This document shows positions 20,683 to 31,942 of a stretch of 64,000 nt of DNA, piece by piece. A model generated the notes under the pieces. The model searched no databases and was not told the origin of the DNA. It saw only the letters and a list, made by a program, of their open reading frames with translations. The position numbers and the translations under genes are program-made. Positions within the stretch are counted from its first letter, which is position 1. Each line of letters starts with the position of its first letter. The DNA comes from Whitmania pigra (taxonomy: Eukaryota > Annelida > Clitellata > Hirudinida > Haemopidae). The stretch covers positions 1,609,501 through 1,673,500 of the forward strand of contig JAJTWR010000021.1 in NCBI GenBank assembly GCA_021613335.1. The letters are read 5' to 3'.

Positions 20683-21856
20683 GAAAAGCCATATGTAATC
20701 ACCTTTGACTAATTCAACTTTTCCACAAGAAGCGCAGCAATATTTCTGAACTTCATTATTATAGCATAAACTTGGAACACTTTCAACCATTGGTTCGCAA
20801 TAAGAATACCAGCGGTTACCCCATTCAGCTTGGTATACCAACATGCCCATGAAGTCTTCTTTACAAGAACCTGGGAAAATCATTTAATCAGAGCAGGTAT
20901 CGAAATGTAATGTTTGAATGCGAAATTGAGATCATACTTGTAAATGAAGCGTTGGTAGAGCCTATTATGGAACCAGTACTTGCGTTAGTAAATGAATTAG
21001 TGAAAGAAGAGGATGTTGCGCTATCAGTGTCTGAAAGTGTCGTTACAAGTGCTGTGGCAGAAGGAATACTTGGGGTGATTGGTGAGGCAGAATCGTCATA
21101 AGTAGGTTCCGTTTCATTTTTTTTTAAAGAGAAATAAGTGGTGCATGTTTGGCAACAGTATCGAGTGGAGAGATAACACACTTCAGGCACCATTTTTGAG
21201 CAGCCATCACCTCTGTCTCCATAAAGGCAATTGGCATCCAATGGGTTCTGAACGAGAGTACTGCACGTTTTGCAGCAAGTAGTAGCATAATATTTATTGT
21301 AGCAGTCCCTCGGTTCAAGAGCGGCACATGCGTCGATGGTGTCTTGACACCCTGTCGGTGAAATAAAACGATTTGAAAATCAATTGAATCCTAGATCAAA
21401 TGTTAATAATTTGGATCTATCGATTAGGAACTAAAACTTCATTCAATAAAATTTAATGCAACTAAATTTCAGAGAAGTAGGAGTTTTGAGGTAATAATTA
21501 TTTTAAAATTAATTAGACATCGATTTATTTAGAATGGCAAAAGTGCATTTCAAATAAATAAAATTATAATTATCAAACCAATAATTTAGTATAAGCTACA
21601 TGGTTTATTAGAAAGCATCTAGAGTACCAAAGAGTAACCTTTGAAAGTTACATTAGCAGCTAATACGACCTTCTAAACATGAATTATCAGTAAATATTTT
21701 TAACAAAAGCAATTTACTATCCACCTCCTTGAGTCCGATTTCCATCGCACGATGCACAGCATTGACTTTTGAAATATTTGCACATGTCAGGCTTCTCATA
21801 GGCTAACTTTGTGCATAGTGACGGGTACAAAGTTCGATCTCCGTTGACACACCTCT
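20304..21856 (-). CDS. Secreted-type protein with five PLAC-like six-cysteine modules (5' end not found)
   Basis: Exons on the minus strand: 21725-21856, 20938-21351, 20703-20870, 20304-20473, with consistent phases and a TAG at 20304-20306. Every module follows C-x(n)-C-x(7-10)-C-x(6-8)-CC-x2-C: module 1 ends QCCASC, 2 TCCKTC, 3 YCCQTC, 4 YCCASC, 5 RCCKSC. Modules 2 and 3 share the second exon and are followed by a Ser/Thr-rich linker of about 60 residues, probably O-glycosylated. The spacing resembles the PLAC (protease and lacunin) motif at the end of ADAMTS-like and papilin-like matrix proteins; that link is inference. The first exon (start and signal peptide) lies upstream and I could not define it. 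AATAAA on this strand is at 20230-20235. Confidence 0.75.
20652..20677. repeat. (TA)n microsatellite in an intron
   Basis: About 13 TA units in the intron between the last two exons of the cysteine-module gene. Confidence 0.9.
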
Positions 21857-22589
21857 CTGATAAAGTATAATTAGATTAGGGTATTGAGAACTAAATTGGT
21901 TTCTTTCATTTTTTTTTTCATTTAAGTTTTTTAGCTTCACTCTAAACAGACATCTTCTGAATCGTTTTCACAATTACTCTTGCAAATAAAACATAAGAAG
22001 TAGAAATTAGCATGTTAAGTTTTGCATAGATTGTTTTTTTTTTAAATTCTCTAAATCAGAATTCGAAAGTTCAGTAAATAATAAATTAATGTAATTTGAA
22101 GAAACACAGGTTTAAAAATCATGTTTATTTGTAAAACATCATAAGCGTCAGGGACGCCCAACCATTTGTGTAACTCCGCATCCCAGGAGCGCATTATGGC
22201 GGTGCAAGCTGGATTGCGAACACTACATGTAACGACCTCTGCTTTTAACGGCGTTTAACGCTACCCTCTAACTTGCACGCCTTTCAGCCTACGTTACTTT
22301 GACACGCTTTGTGCTGGCAAGTAACAAAGTAAAAGTAAATCTGAAAATCTCACTTCACATGCTTGATATGCAAAAGCTAAAAATTTTCTGCATTTCGTTA
22401 CAAGCAAAATTACTCGGATTGTAAAATATGTTAAAATAGTTTTGTTAATTGTTCTAAAACTATGTTATGCGATTCTGGGACACTCGGAAGTTGCTGAAAG
22501 TTGCAGTTTTAAAATTAACTTGTTGGTGTGAAATTGGCGATAGAAGCTTTTATACGGAAATACTATGGCACATCAACTTAAACAAAGAA
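21857..22589 (-). other. Upstream region of the cysteine-module gene
   Basis: Should hold its missing 5' exon(s). On the minus strand GTATAAAAG occurs near 22548-22556 and could be a TATA box. A short cysteine-bearing stretch near 21940-21990 does not join the first known exon in phase, so I do not call it. Confidence 0.3.
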
Positions 22590-22693
22590 CATGTTGTTAA
22601 TTAGCACCTTCTAAGTTCAATAAAATTGATAAATTTTTGACGAGCTTGATGTTCGTGTTGAACATCGATTGACACGAAACATCATGAGTGCAT
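22590..22693 (+). repeat. Third copy of the roughly 100-bp module
   Basis: Shares TTAATTAGCACCTT, CAATAAAATTGATAAATTTT, GAGCTTGATGTTCG and CGATTGACACGAAACATC with the copies at 15860-16048. Confidence 0.75.
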
Positions 22694-23120
22694 TATACTC
22701 TTGCGTTCTCCAAAACCATCTCATTGTTGAACCAAGACCTAATTATTATATGAGTGTGAAGACTGCAATTATCTGCAACTTTTAAACAATTCAAAATATA
22801 TAAAAAGATTAAAAAACTAGAGATATGCGGCTAAAATCTCAAAAGGCGCAAAAAATAGAGGTACTTGATAATTATATTTAAATAATTATATTTATTTTTA
22901 CTCAATTTTTGACTCGATTTTAACATAAAAATCAAAATTTAAAATATTGCCACACGGTTCCACAAATAATTATTACAAAATTAGACACGTTAACACAATA
23001 ATAAAAATTAAAATATATTTTTTTAAATATATGTATTATAAATTTTAGGGTTGATCATTTAGAATTTATCAAAATTCACACGATAAGGATATAACATCAA
23101 GAATTACTTTAAAAATATTA

Positions 23121-23305
23121 GTGCGCCCGCATGGCCTAACGGTCATCAGCTATGCAACGGACGTTAATAACAAAACAAAACGTTTAAAAATGTTATATAT
23201 CGAATTTAAAACGTTAGCCAAATCTTTATAAATAATGTTTTATTAACGTCCGTCGCATGGCTAGATGATTAGAACGAATCCGCGCTGCCATCGTGAGATT
23301 AACTG
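23121..23305. mobile_element. MITE with 26-27 bp inverted repeats inside tRNA-like sequence
   Basis: Left end 23143-23168 (TCATCAGCTATGCAACGGAC, then GTTAAT) is the inverse of the right end 23242-23268, allowing one gap and two or three mismatches. Outside it, the left flank reads GCGCCCGCATGGCCTAACGG, like the 5' half of the tRNA-like sequence at 35089-35163. The right flank, GCTGCCATCGTGAG, is like the anticodon region of that sequence read on the other strand. Confidence 0.65.
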
Positions 23306-23599
23306 TCGTAATGATTCCAATTGAATCTTCATTTTAATAAAAAAACAAACCAAAATATTATGAGCAAAACAAGTTCATGCAAAGATATATTATATTTATT
23401 TAAATTTTATAAAAATTGCTTTTAGAATATGTATTAATTGTATTGTCAATCCAAGTGAGAACATCGAAATGATTTTTGTCTATTTTATTGAAAATGTCTA
23501 AAATTATCATATACATTTCTGTGGGACATATGTACCCCCCTTAGCTACGCCTCTGAAATAATCAACTCTACAATATGTAAGCGGTGGTACTTTCTCAAT

Positions 23600-23801
23600 T
23601 CTATCCTTAGGTAGATTGTTCATCTTTTATTCATCTAATTTTTTTCTCTTATTGCTCTACATTGCACACATTCCAGTGGATCATAAATTGAGCAGATCAT
23701 TGATAACATCCCTCTTTTTGTCTATGGACTCAATCTTAAATTTAAGAGAGTCATTTGCTAATTGCCACTGTATTCCGAGTGCCCTTTCAATTGTTGTAGA
23801 G
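23600..23801 (-). pseudogene. BEL/Pao reverse transcriptase fragment
   Basis: Read on the minus strand the segment encodes IERALGIQWQLANDSLKFKI followed by a KRDVIND-like stretch, then a stop. This matches the ERxLGxxWxxxxDxFxF segment of BEL/Pao RT-RNase H polyproteins. It ends at the hAT end at 23802. Confidence 0.6.
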
Positions 23802-23833
23802 CAGTGTTTCCCAACCTTTTTCATGCTACTGCC

Positions 23834-24290
23834 CAGAGATGGGCTTTAACTACTTAAAAAGGATTTTTAACTATTTTTATAAAAAAGTAATTAGTAACTA
23901 TTTATTAACTACTTTTTAAATAAGTACTTAGTAACTACTCACTAAGTACTTGCATAGTAGTTAACTACTTTTTAATTATTTTTTAAATACTTGTCAGTTG
24001 ACATTTGATAAAATTAATTTTCTGGACAACTGAACAAGACATAATTTATTAGCATATTTATTTACACTAGTGTAACATTATCAACAAAATTTTATTGCCA
24101 AGTTAATAAAAAAAAGAAGTATACAATGGATGTTTTAGGTGATCTCTTAAAAAAATCATGTCAATATGATTATCCGATAATTTACATAAAATCTGTTACA
24201 TAAAACCTGCCCTGCTACATTAAAAGTCTTTCAACTGCTGCCGATGAATGCCGCACAAACAGTTGGATAATTGAGTAGACTTTGTACATT
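23834..24290. mobile_element. Second hAT-like end, TTAACTAC-rich
   Basis: Begins CAGAGATGGGCTTTAACTAC directly after the first hAT end and continues with many AGTAACTA/TTAACTACTTTTTA subterminal repeats. CAGAGATGGGC is a frequent hAT terminus. No matching right end is visible nearby. Confidence 0.5.
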
Positions 24291-24292
24291 CA

Positions 24293-25670
24293 TCAAGCTA
24301 TATGCTGAATTCCAGTTTCTATTATCGGACCATATATGGACCTAGGCCAGTTCGCATAGCAAGGACCACCTTGTTGATTAGGTATGATTTTGATAGGTGG
24401 CAGTGCCTTTGGACATTTTGAACCAAGCATTATTTCAATTTCCACATTTGAACCTGGCTCTGGAACATTCCTCTTAATTCTTTTAAGTAAGGCCAATGGT
24501 CAAATATTTTAGATGTAAGTATCTCATTTTTACTTTCAGAACTTCTTTAGTGGATACATCTGGCAATTCAAATTTAACAACGCTATCATTAAGCCTTGAA
24601 TCACATTTAATTTTCTCCTGATTTTCTCTGGTGATTGTTCGAATAGAAATTTCTCTTGCATTGCAATCGCTTGCTAAGATTTTATGTGATGAAATAAGCA
24701 GAATTCAAATCATCTAGCGATGCATAAATATCTTCAACTTTGGTATGATCAGATTCGTGATATACTTTGACTTTAACAACTTTGATTGCCGCGCAATCGC
24801 TACTTTTAGCAACAATCTGATTAAATGAGTTTTCGTTAGTTTCCAGTGATACTGGTCTAATTACTATTATTGCTGGTCTTTGCACAATAACCTTTTGCAG
24901 TAATTGCGCATTAATGTGGGATGTGAACCTTTACAAACTTGACATATCTTCTTTCTCTTTTCAGCCATGTGTAATAATATATTATTGATAATGATTATTA
25001 TTATATATGTCTTCCAAGATATCTTCCAAATCAAGCAAAACATAAATTATCGTGTACAAATTTTTAGGGATCTGTTACAGATTCAATTGCTGATTCAAAA
25101 CTTATTAACCATTCTTGGTATATAAGAGGATCTCCATTGAATGAAAACAATTCAATCTTTGGTAACTGCATCAATTGCAATTCACTAAGATGATCAGATT
25201 TTTTGCATTCCTTTATTTGAATGGCAGCTGGAGCTTTGAGAATCTCTTATGTCTATGTCTATGGTTCCAAAATGGATAACAAAGGAGATACTGATGGAAT
25301 GATTGAAGGTTGCATGTCGGTTGCATTATAATCTAAATTATGCAACTGCTCTGAATAAACATCTATTTCTGCTTCAAGCATTGCCTATTTTTTTTCAAAG
25401 GCAAGTTCCATATATTTCCTCTGAAAATAGAATTCTTGTTATCTAGAAGCCAATTTTACTTTCTTCTCACAAATTGAATTCTTCAATTTTGAAGATGCAT
25501 CACTTTTCTTTGATGCAATATAAATCTGAGACACACTTTTTACTCTTTCTTCTTTGCTTCTCTTTGGGTGTCAACAATTTCTTCTTCCAAACTGCACAGT
25601 CAATAATTGCAAGACTTATAATCTCAATGTTATTTCTTGTAACTCCTAATAACCACAACTCAGTGATTTG
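24293..25670 (-). pseudogene. BEL/Pao gag-protease remnant
   Basis: Order on the minus strand: a coiled-coil-like stretch, then MQLPKIELFSFNGDPLIYQE (typical of the DUF1759 gag segment) near 25070-25240, then a retropepsin-type piece reading DIYASLDDLNSAYFIT at 24682-24885, then EIEIMLGSKCPKALPPIKII at 24293-24496 (DUF1758/peptidase A17 region). Several frameshifts and stops separate the pieces. An unrecognised 117-codon open frame at 25702-26055 lies just upstream on the same strand and may be part of the element. Confidence 0.65.
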
Positions 25671-26471
25671 ATAACATATTCACTAAAAACACACAACTCA
25701 CTTATAATGAGGCTGTTTTCTTATTGAAATGCCTATAGAATTCAGCAAGAAGCTTTTGAACAATCAATATATGGACTGAAGAAATTTGGAAGTCTTTCCG
25801 ACTTTCCGGTTTTGTTGTTAGAGGCGCAAGAAAATCGATTAATATCTTAAAATATTCCAGCTGATTGTCTACTTTTTTTATTTGGAGGAAGCTGGCGAGA
25901 AATTCTTTCTGCGACTTGTCATAGGTGCCAGATTTTATGAAATAATTAACGGTTATATGATTGATTAATGCTCCCAAGCTCTGCATCCTATGGAAAGACA
26001 AACCCTGTTTCAAAAAAGACCTATCTTTCATTGGCCTTTGGAACACTGAGTCCAATAGGCTAGCTTATTTATTCATGTTTGTGATTCACTTTTGACTAAT
26101 CACAACAACGGGAGCTACTCTGAAAGCATCACTGGAAACATCTTTGTGTGGAAAGATGGTATATTGACAAGGGTGGTAATGGCAGCACTTGATGGTCCAA
26201 CATTTACCATGTTTACCGCTCTCACAAGCATACTCATGGTTAGCGGGGCAAAGGATAAAAATAGGTCAGTGTAAAAATAGCTTGTGTCCCCTTCAGGGAT
26301 GGCCAAGTAAAACTGTGGTATCATGAGCTGAAGAGATCAAAGCAGTTCAAGATTCCAGTCATTCAAGAGGTGGGGCTTGTGGTTATTAGATCCATTTCCA
26401 GAATCAGGGTTATACAGTATGAGCATTTAAATTTGCTTCCTTTATAATGACTAAATTTAATTTAACAATTA

Positions 26472-26545
26472 CAGTCGAACCCGGTTATGTCGCCGGCTAC
26501 TGTGTTTGTTAAAAAGCATCGAGATAACCAAAAATCAATATGGCG
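26472..26545 (+). mobile_element. Single Tigger/pogo-like terminal repeat
   Basis: CAGTCGAACCCGGTTATGTC next to TTA resembles pogo/Tigger termini (CAGTCGAACC... with TA target). The opposite end is not found, so this is a lone end or a coincidence. Confidence 0.35.
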
Positions 26546-27106
26546 ACTGCATCTTAACATGTGCTTGTAATTTCTTTGTGCGTTAATAAGTGAAATTGCA
26601 TATGCTTTAGGTTTTTTTTCATAACAGCAATTGATATTTGATATTGATAACAGTAATATGTAAATACATGTTTGCTAACAACAAAAGACATGTGTGAACC
26701 GACTAACGGCTCATTCATCTTCATTCTGATCGCTCACGAAATGGAAAATTTTCACTGATGGAAAGTTTTGTTGCTTACTTGTGAACCATTGAAAACACTG
26801 CGTTGTCAACATTTTTGTGCTCAGCCACTCTGGGTTTTTATCTTGTTAGATCAAAGACAGACTGCTAGTACATTTGCTTTATCACATCAGCCTTTATTTT
26901 CAGTTCATTTTCATGGTTGTCGTGGTTATGGATATATAATATAATATTACTTGCATAATACATAAAGTTCCATAATAACATATAATAACATTAGTTTGTA
27001 TAATAATATATTTATAAAATTTATATATAGTGAGCGTTAATATAATATTTTAGTATGTTGTTATTTCCAAGCAGTTTTGATATTACATTGTTTGTTGCAG
27101 CGTCAG

Positions 27107-28338
27107 TGGCCCCGGAGTAAAGGGAATGTGGCCCAAGTGTGGGTCACCTGATCATGTGAACTGTGCTGCCCAATCGAACGATGGAAAGAGTTTGCTGACA
27201 AGGGATGATTTGGCAGTGCATTTGAAACGCAACAAAGAAACAAAGAATAACACATTTTAGATTTGAAATTAATCTGTTTATTACAATCATGAGAAATGGG
27301 TGCCCCTTAGATGGATGCCTTTGATCAGAATGGTCTGGCCGGACAGGGACATCAGAGCGTGGTGCCAGAAAATCAAGATCCACCGACGCAGTACCACGTC
27401 GCCAGCAACATTATCTCTGCCGAGCTGCCGGTTCCAGCACATCCACCTGGACCTGGTGGGACCACACTTCCCCGTCAGATGGATACACACATCCTCACGT
27501 GTGTGGATCGACTCAGAAGGTGGCCAATGGTGATACCTCTCAGCAACACCTCAACAAAAGCCATCATCAGGAGTTTCATGGATCTCCAACTTCCATCACC
27601 ACTGACAGGGCTAGACAATTTTCTTCTCATATTTTCCAGCAGATGTGCAAGTTTTTAGGCATTCGCCACATAAGAACAACGGCCTACCATCCTGCTGCCA
27701 AAGGAATGATGGAACGCTTCCACAGTCAACTCAAGTCAGCACTCATCGCGCAGAACTCCACCAGGATGCCTGGACGTATCTCCTACCCATGGTTCTTTTT
27801 GGGATCCGGGCAACCCTCAAAGAAGACCTCCAATGCTCACCAGCCTAACTAGTCTACGGGACAACATTGAAATTACCGTGAGAACTTTCAACATCAAGCA
27901 ACTCCAATCCGCTGATCGGACATTCAAGCTTCGTGGATCGTCTAAGAGGACAGATGCAAGGTCTCAAGCCTCAACTGCCTAGACAGCAACCCGAAATACC
28001 TGGCCACTACACCGCAGGTACTTTTCCGTGTCGATTCCAGCAAACCACCGCTTCATCCACCATACGAGCGCCATCAGAAAGAATGGCCGGGATGATACAG
28101 TTTCAATAGACAGGCTCAAACCAGCGGTTATTCGCCAGACTTCAGTCCCGCCCACCAACCCATCCACAGCACCAAGAACATCACTCGGAGTACCAACAAC
28201 CATCCCAGCTATCAACCCAGCAACACCACTGGCTCAACCTCAAACTCGTTCTGCACGAAAAGTTCACTGGCTCAAGAAACTTGAAGACTACGAGCCCTGA
28301 TCTTCCGTTCGCCAGCTTGCTCTCTGGTGGGGGAGTAT
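27107..28338 (+). pseudogene. Ty3/gypsy gag knuckle and integrase remnant
   Basis: 27107-27170 encodes GMWPKCGSPDHVNC, like a gag zinc knuckle. After a large gap, 27311-28300 encodes an integrase broken among frames: [24 protein letters not shown], an ITTDRARQF segment, [20 protein letters not shown], and the C-terminal VSIDRLKPAVI. At least three frame changes and the absent reverse transcriptase make it inactive. Confidence 0.8.
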
Positions 28339-28810
28339 TGTGAGACACTGAACTTTGTACTACTTGCATCATCACACATAAGCTCCAGGCGTGCAACACT
28401 AGGAATGCAGGACACTGAACTCCCACTTGCACCATCACACACACCTGATTCCAGGGACTCTAGGAGTGGAGTGCAGACACTGAACTTCGCCCAACTTCTC
28501 CAGGCTACAAACATGCAGGAAAACGACAATGACTCGGTGCATGGTGGTGGACTCCTTTGTTTCAAGGCCTGGCGAAAGTCTATTTAAAGAGCCAGAAGGA
28601 GACACTGAATCACTGGTTCGCCCTTAGTGGTCTTCTTCGCTTGATTCTCTTCTCAGGCCTTTTGCTTTGGTCTCATTTGATTTGATTTCTTTGTTTTCCT
28701 CGACTTCGTTTTTCTTATTTTTTTTTGTGTTCGTCTTGTATTGATGTACTTTGATTGTTAATAAAATTTGTACCATATATATTTAGTTTGTTTTAGTAGA
28801 TCATATACAG
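28339..28810 (+). repeat. Probable 3' LTR of the gypsy remnant
   Basis: A purine run GGTGGGGGAGTAT precedes TGTGAGACACTGAAC, the expected polypurine tract and TG start. AATAAA follows at about 28760. No second copy is present to confirm the right border. Confidence 0.5.
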
Positions 28811-29237
28811 CCGCAATACTGCAAATGCTCGCATAAACTGGAAGCTGGTAGATGGATCCTGCAAAATAAGCGCAAAGATAATTAGTTATTATTTCTTAGA
28901 TAAGTTAATATTATTATTAACTAATTAATATCTCTTGACAAGATGTAAATGAATAATAAAAGATATTAAGCATTGGCATTGATCATCAAGAGCATTACAA
29001 TCGACACAAATGTAGGTCCCCTGAACCTGATCAAACCCCTTAACCCCTTAACCCATTACCTTCCATCATTCGATCTACTAACTCACCGACTGCCGAAAAA
29101 GCTTATTTCAGAAATGCAATGACATGAAACCAATCACCAGTCAAACAGGTCTATGACAATTTTCCAAGCAGATTAAGTAGTCTATTCATTAATCATTTCA
29201 TAACTGAATTGGAATAAAAATTAAAAACTGCGCTACT
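28811..29237. other. No supported gene
   Basis: AT-rich spacer between the gypsy tail and the exon-like segment at 29238. Confidence 0.4.
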
Positions 29238-29460
29238 CACCATAGGCCTGTGTCGGTGTAGCAAGTGTTGACAGACTGAAAACTCCGGTAACAAGACGAG
29301 TCTGGTTCAGGAAAGGAATCGAAGAAATACAGTCCAGGCAGTTATCAGTTGCTGCAACTTCAAACTTGGCTTTAGCATCTCAGAGGGAGACATACAGTCT
29401 GGTTACAGGATTCCCAGCAAAAGTGGCCCTCACCAGATAAATGCCATCTTCACTTCAAAA
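29238..29460 (-). pseudogene. Unidentified exon-like segment with one in-frame stop
   Basis: On the minus strand an open stretch reads DGIYLVRATFAGNPVTRLYV, then one TGA, then DAKAKFEVAATDNCLDCISS and onward to TQAYG, ending exactly at a consensus donor (G|GTGAGT). The composition is protein-like but I do not recognise the family. It may be a host exon captured or stranded among transposons. Confidence 0.4.
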
Positions 29461-31942
29461 TTGGTCAGAGACAGAGTCTATGCTCTGAGAAAATCACTGC
29501 ACAAGGATAATTCATCAAAGATCTATATCAAAGAAACATTTAACCAAGTCAAACTCAGAAATCTTTGCCAAAGCCAGGAAACTTGTAAAGGAAAAAAATT
29601 CTCATCAGCATGGAATGGTCACGTTTACTTCAAGAGAGGCGAAAACTCTGGGTCAAATCGAGTTTACAACTTTCTTGACTTGGAGAAATATTAACTTCGT
29701 TTTGTTAGATGTCTGCGGTTTTCTTTTCCTCTCATCATGGAGTCTCTGTTTCATGAAGAAGATAAGTTTTCATTTTTATTTGACTCTGCTTTTGACCCCA
29801 ACAATTTAGACAGTGTTTTTTGGGCTGGATGAGCATGTGACTTGGTCAGACCATATAAATTATGTCTTATCCAAGATTTCAAAAAATGACGGAATATATT
29901 GAAATATTGTTACGACATACCCACTTCTTATGAATAATTTCCTTACAAATTAACATATCTTGCTGAAAACTTCAGCAATTATATAAAGCACCATTTGTAA
30001 ACATCGTGCAAAATTTCCTTTTATGTGGGTTAATGGTTCCCGTAAATTATGCAAATGAACCATATTTGGCCTGGAAATATTATTACGACAGTTTCCTGGG
30101 CTCGTTTCATCAATTTCAAGGTCTTATTGGAAAGATCAAACATTAATTTGTCATTAAGAAGGCTATATAAAGGAGTGTAAAATTCAAAACTTTCTTGTAC
30201 ATTCATTTCATCATGGGGAAGAAAGCAGGTTTGACAGAAGGAGAAATAGGACAAGTTAAGGCCGTTGGGAAGGCAAACTATTCAATAACAAAGATTGCAA
30301 ATGAGTTGAATAGGTCAAGAGCTGTCATCAAATGTTTTTTGGATGATCCAGACTCATATGGGAAGAAGTACAAGGGCGGAAGACCAAAAAAACTCTCGAA
30401 TCAGATTCAGAGACGTCTCATCAGGGAGGCTTCACAAGGAGAATATTCGTGTAAACAGCTAAAAGATAAGCTGGATTTGGATGTCCATGTTAGGACAGTC
30501 TGCAATTATCTTTATTCAAGTGAACAGCTGAAATACGAAATGCGAAAGCGAGCTCCAGCGTTGAAAGTCCATCACAAGAAAAACGCCTCCTCTGGGCCAA
30601 AGAAATGGTCGGCTACAACGAAAGATGGGAACGCGTAATTTTCACAGATGAAAAAAAATTTAAACCTTGATGGGCCAGATGGCTATAAATACTACTGGCA
30701 TGATCTCAGAAAAGAAAGAGATGTTTTTTTTAGCGGAAAACATGGAGGAGGTTTTGTGATGGTCTGGGGAGGAATTTCAGCATTTGGGAGGACTGAACTG
30801 GTGATTTTGAAAAGAAGGCAGGACTCTCAGAAGTACATCAAAATGCTCAAGGATCATCTCCTTCCTTTTGCTGAAGCAAAACAACATGAATTTCAACAAG
30901 ATAATGCTCCTATTCATGTTTCCAAGGCAACCAGAGCATTTTCCAGGAGTCCAACATGCAAGTGATGGACTGGCCTGCGTGTTCACCCGACTTGAATCCG
31001 ATTGAAAATGTCTGGGGCCTTCTTTCAAGATCAGTTTATGGCAATGGACAGCAATATAACACAGAAAATGAATTGAAAGAAGAGATTTGGAGCGCCTGGA
31101 GAAAGTTGGATGAAAAGGTCATCAAAACACGAATTTTCTCTATGAAGAATAGGTGCACAGATGTTATTTCTAAGAAAGGAGGACTGACATCCTATTGAAA
31201 CATTATTTCATTTAGTTTTAAATAAAAATTTTTGCCAAAATACTGAAATTCATGAGTTTTTTGGTAACCTGTCGTAACAATATTTCTATGCAAAAAAAAT
31301 GGATTTTTGTGGGATTTGTGCTTAATTCTTGATCAAAGTGAAAAAAAATATATACGAGTTATATTTTTTAAGGATATTATACAGTTCTTCTAAATTTAAA
31401 CTTAAGTTATTACAAAAAATGGGGACTGTCGTAACATTTTTTCTAGCACTGTATCTAAGATTCGGTTTTATATTGACATATCTGTTTCACTCATGTTATA
31501 CTATACTTTCTATCTATATTTATCATACTGCAACATTGTTTGGGCTTCAAATTACACCACAAGACTAAAATGCCTTCACACATCTCATAAACGCTCTCGT
31601 ATTCTCTTTAATATTCCTTCTGCGTCATCTTCCAAGCCAATCTTCTTCGAAAATTCAATTTTAAACGTTTACCAAATAAATGACTTTCTGATTACTGCCT
31701 TTATGTATAAATATTCAAACAATCCATTGCCTCATTCATTCAATAACTTTTTTAAACTGTTCATTCGTACATATTGCTTGCGGTCCGTCGACAAATATAT
31801 ACCTGAAGTTTCTCGAACCACGCTCAAAAAATGTTCATTGAAGTACTCTGGCATATTTTCTTCGATTCCCATCACCATTATTTCCTCTAAATCCACATCT
31901 ATTTTCAAATGTACTTACAAATCATATATCCTGACTAAATAA
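29461..31942 (+). mobile_element. LINE, internally deleted and split by a Tc1/mariner
   Basis: 29461-29694 resembles the C-terminus of a LINE ORF1 (YALRKSLHKDNSSKIYIKET). An ORF2-like start follows near 29740 (MESLFHEEDKFSF), then a jump to RT sequence DEHVTWSDHINYVLSKISKN ending at 29896. After the mariner, the frame resumes at 31453 and continues to YLYLSYCNIVWASNYTTRL and the LINE C-terminus, with a stop at 31942. Most of the endonuclease and RT catalytic core is missing. The tail after 31942 is A-rich without a clear gene. Confidence 0.8.
29897..31451 (+). mobile_element. Tc1/mariner (Tc3-like) element with broken transposase
   Basis: The transposase runs 30213-31198 in three frames: an N-terminal HTH part (MGKKAGLTEGEIGQ), then FTDEKKF and QQDNAPIH, then CSPDLNPIENVW. 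Spacing between the second Asp and the Glu is 34 residues (DD34E) once the frameshift near 30940 is bridged. Terminal repeats are bipartite: GAAATATTGTTACGACA near 29902 and GAAATATTATTACGACAG near 30079 on the left, their inverses near 31267 and 31426 on the right. The right tip ends TCTAGCACTG followed by TA; the left tip has lost several bases. Target TA is duplicated at 29895-29896 and 31452-31453. Confidence 0.85.

Noticed and set aside
20910..21101. 63-codon plus-strand frame
   Set aside because: Antisense to the Ser/Thr-rich linker of the cysteine-module gene.
21944..21990. Possible extra cysteine exon (CKSNCENDSEDVC)
   Set aside because: Its donor and the next acceptor do not join in phase with module 1.
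29000..29050. AACCCCTTAACCCCTTAACCC as telomere-like repeat
   Set aside because: Only two or three imperfect units in an internal AT-rich region; not a telomeric array.
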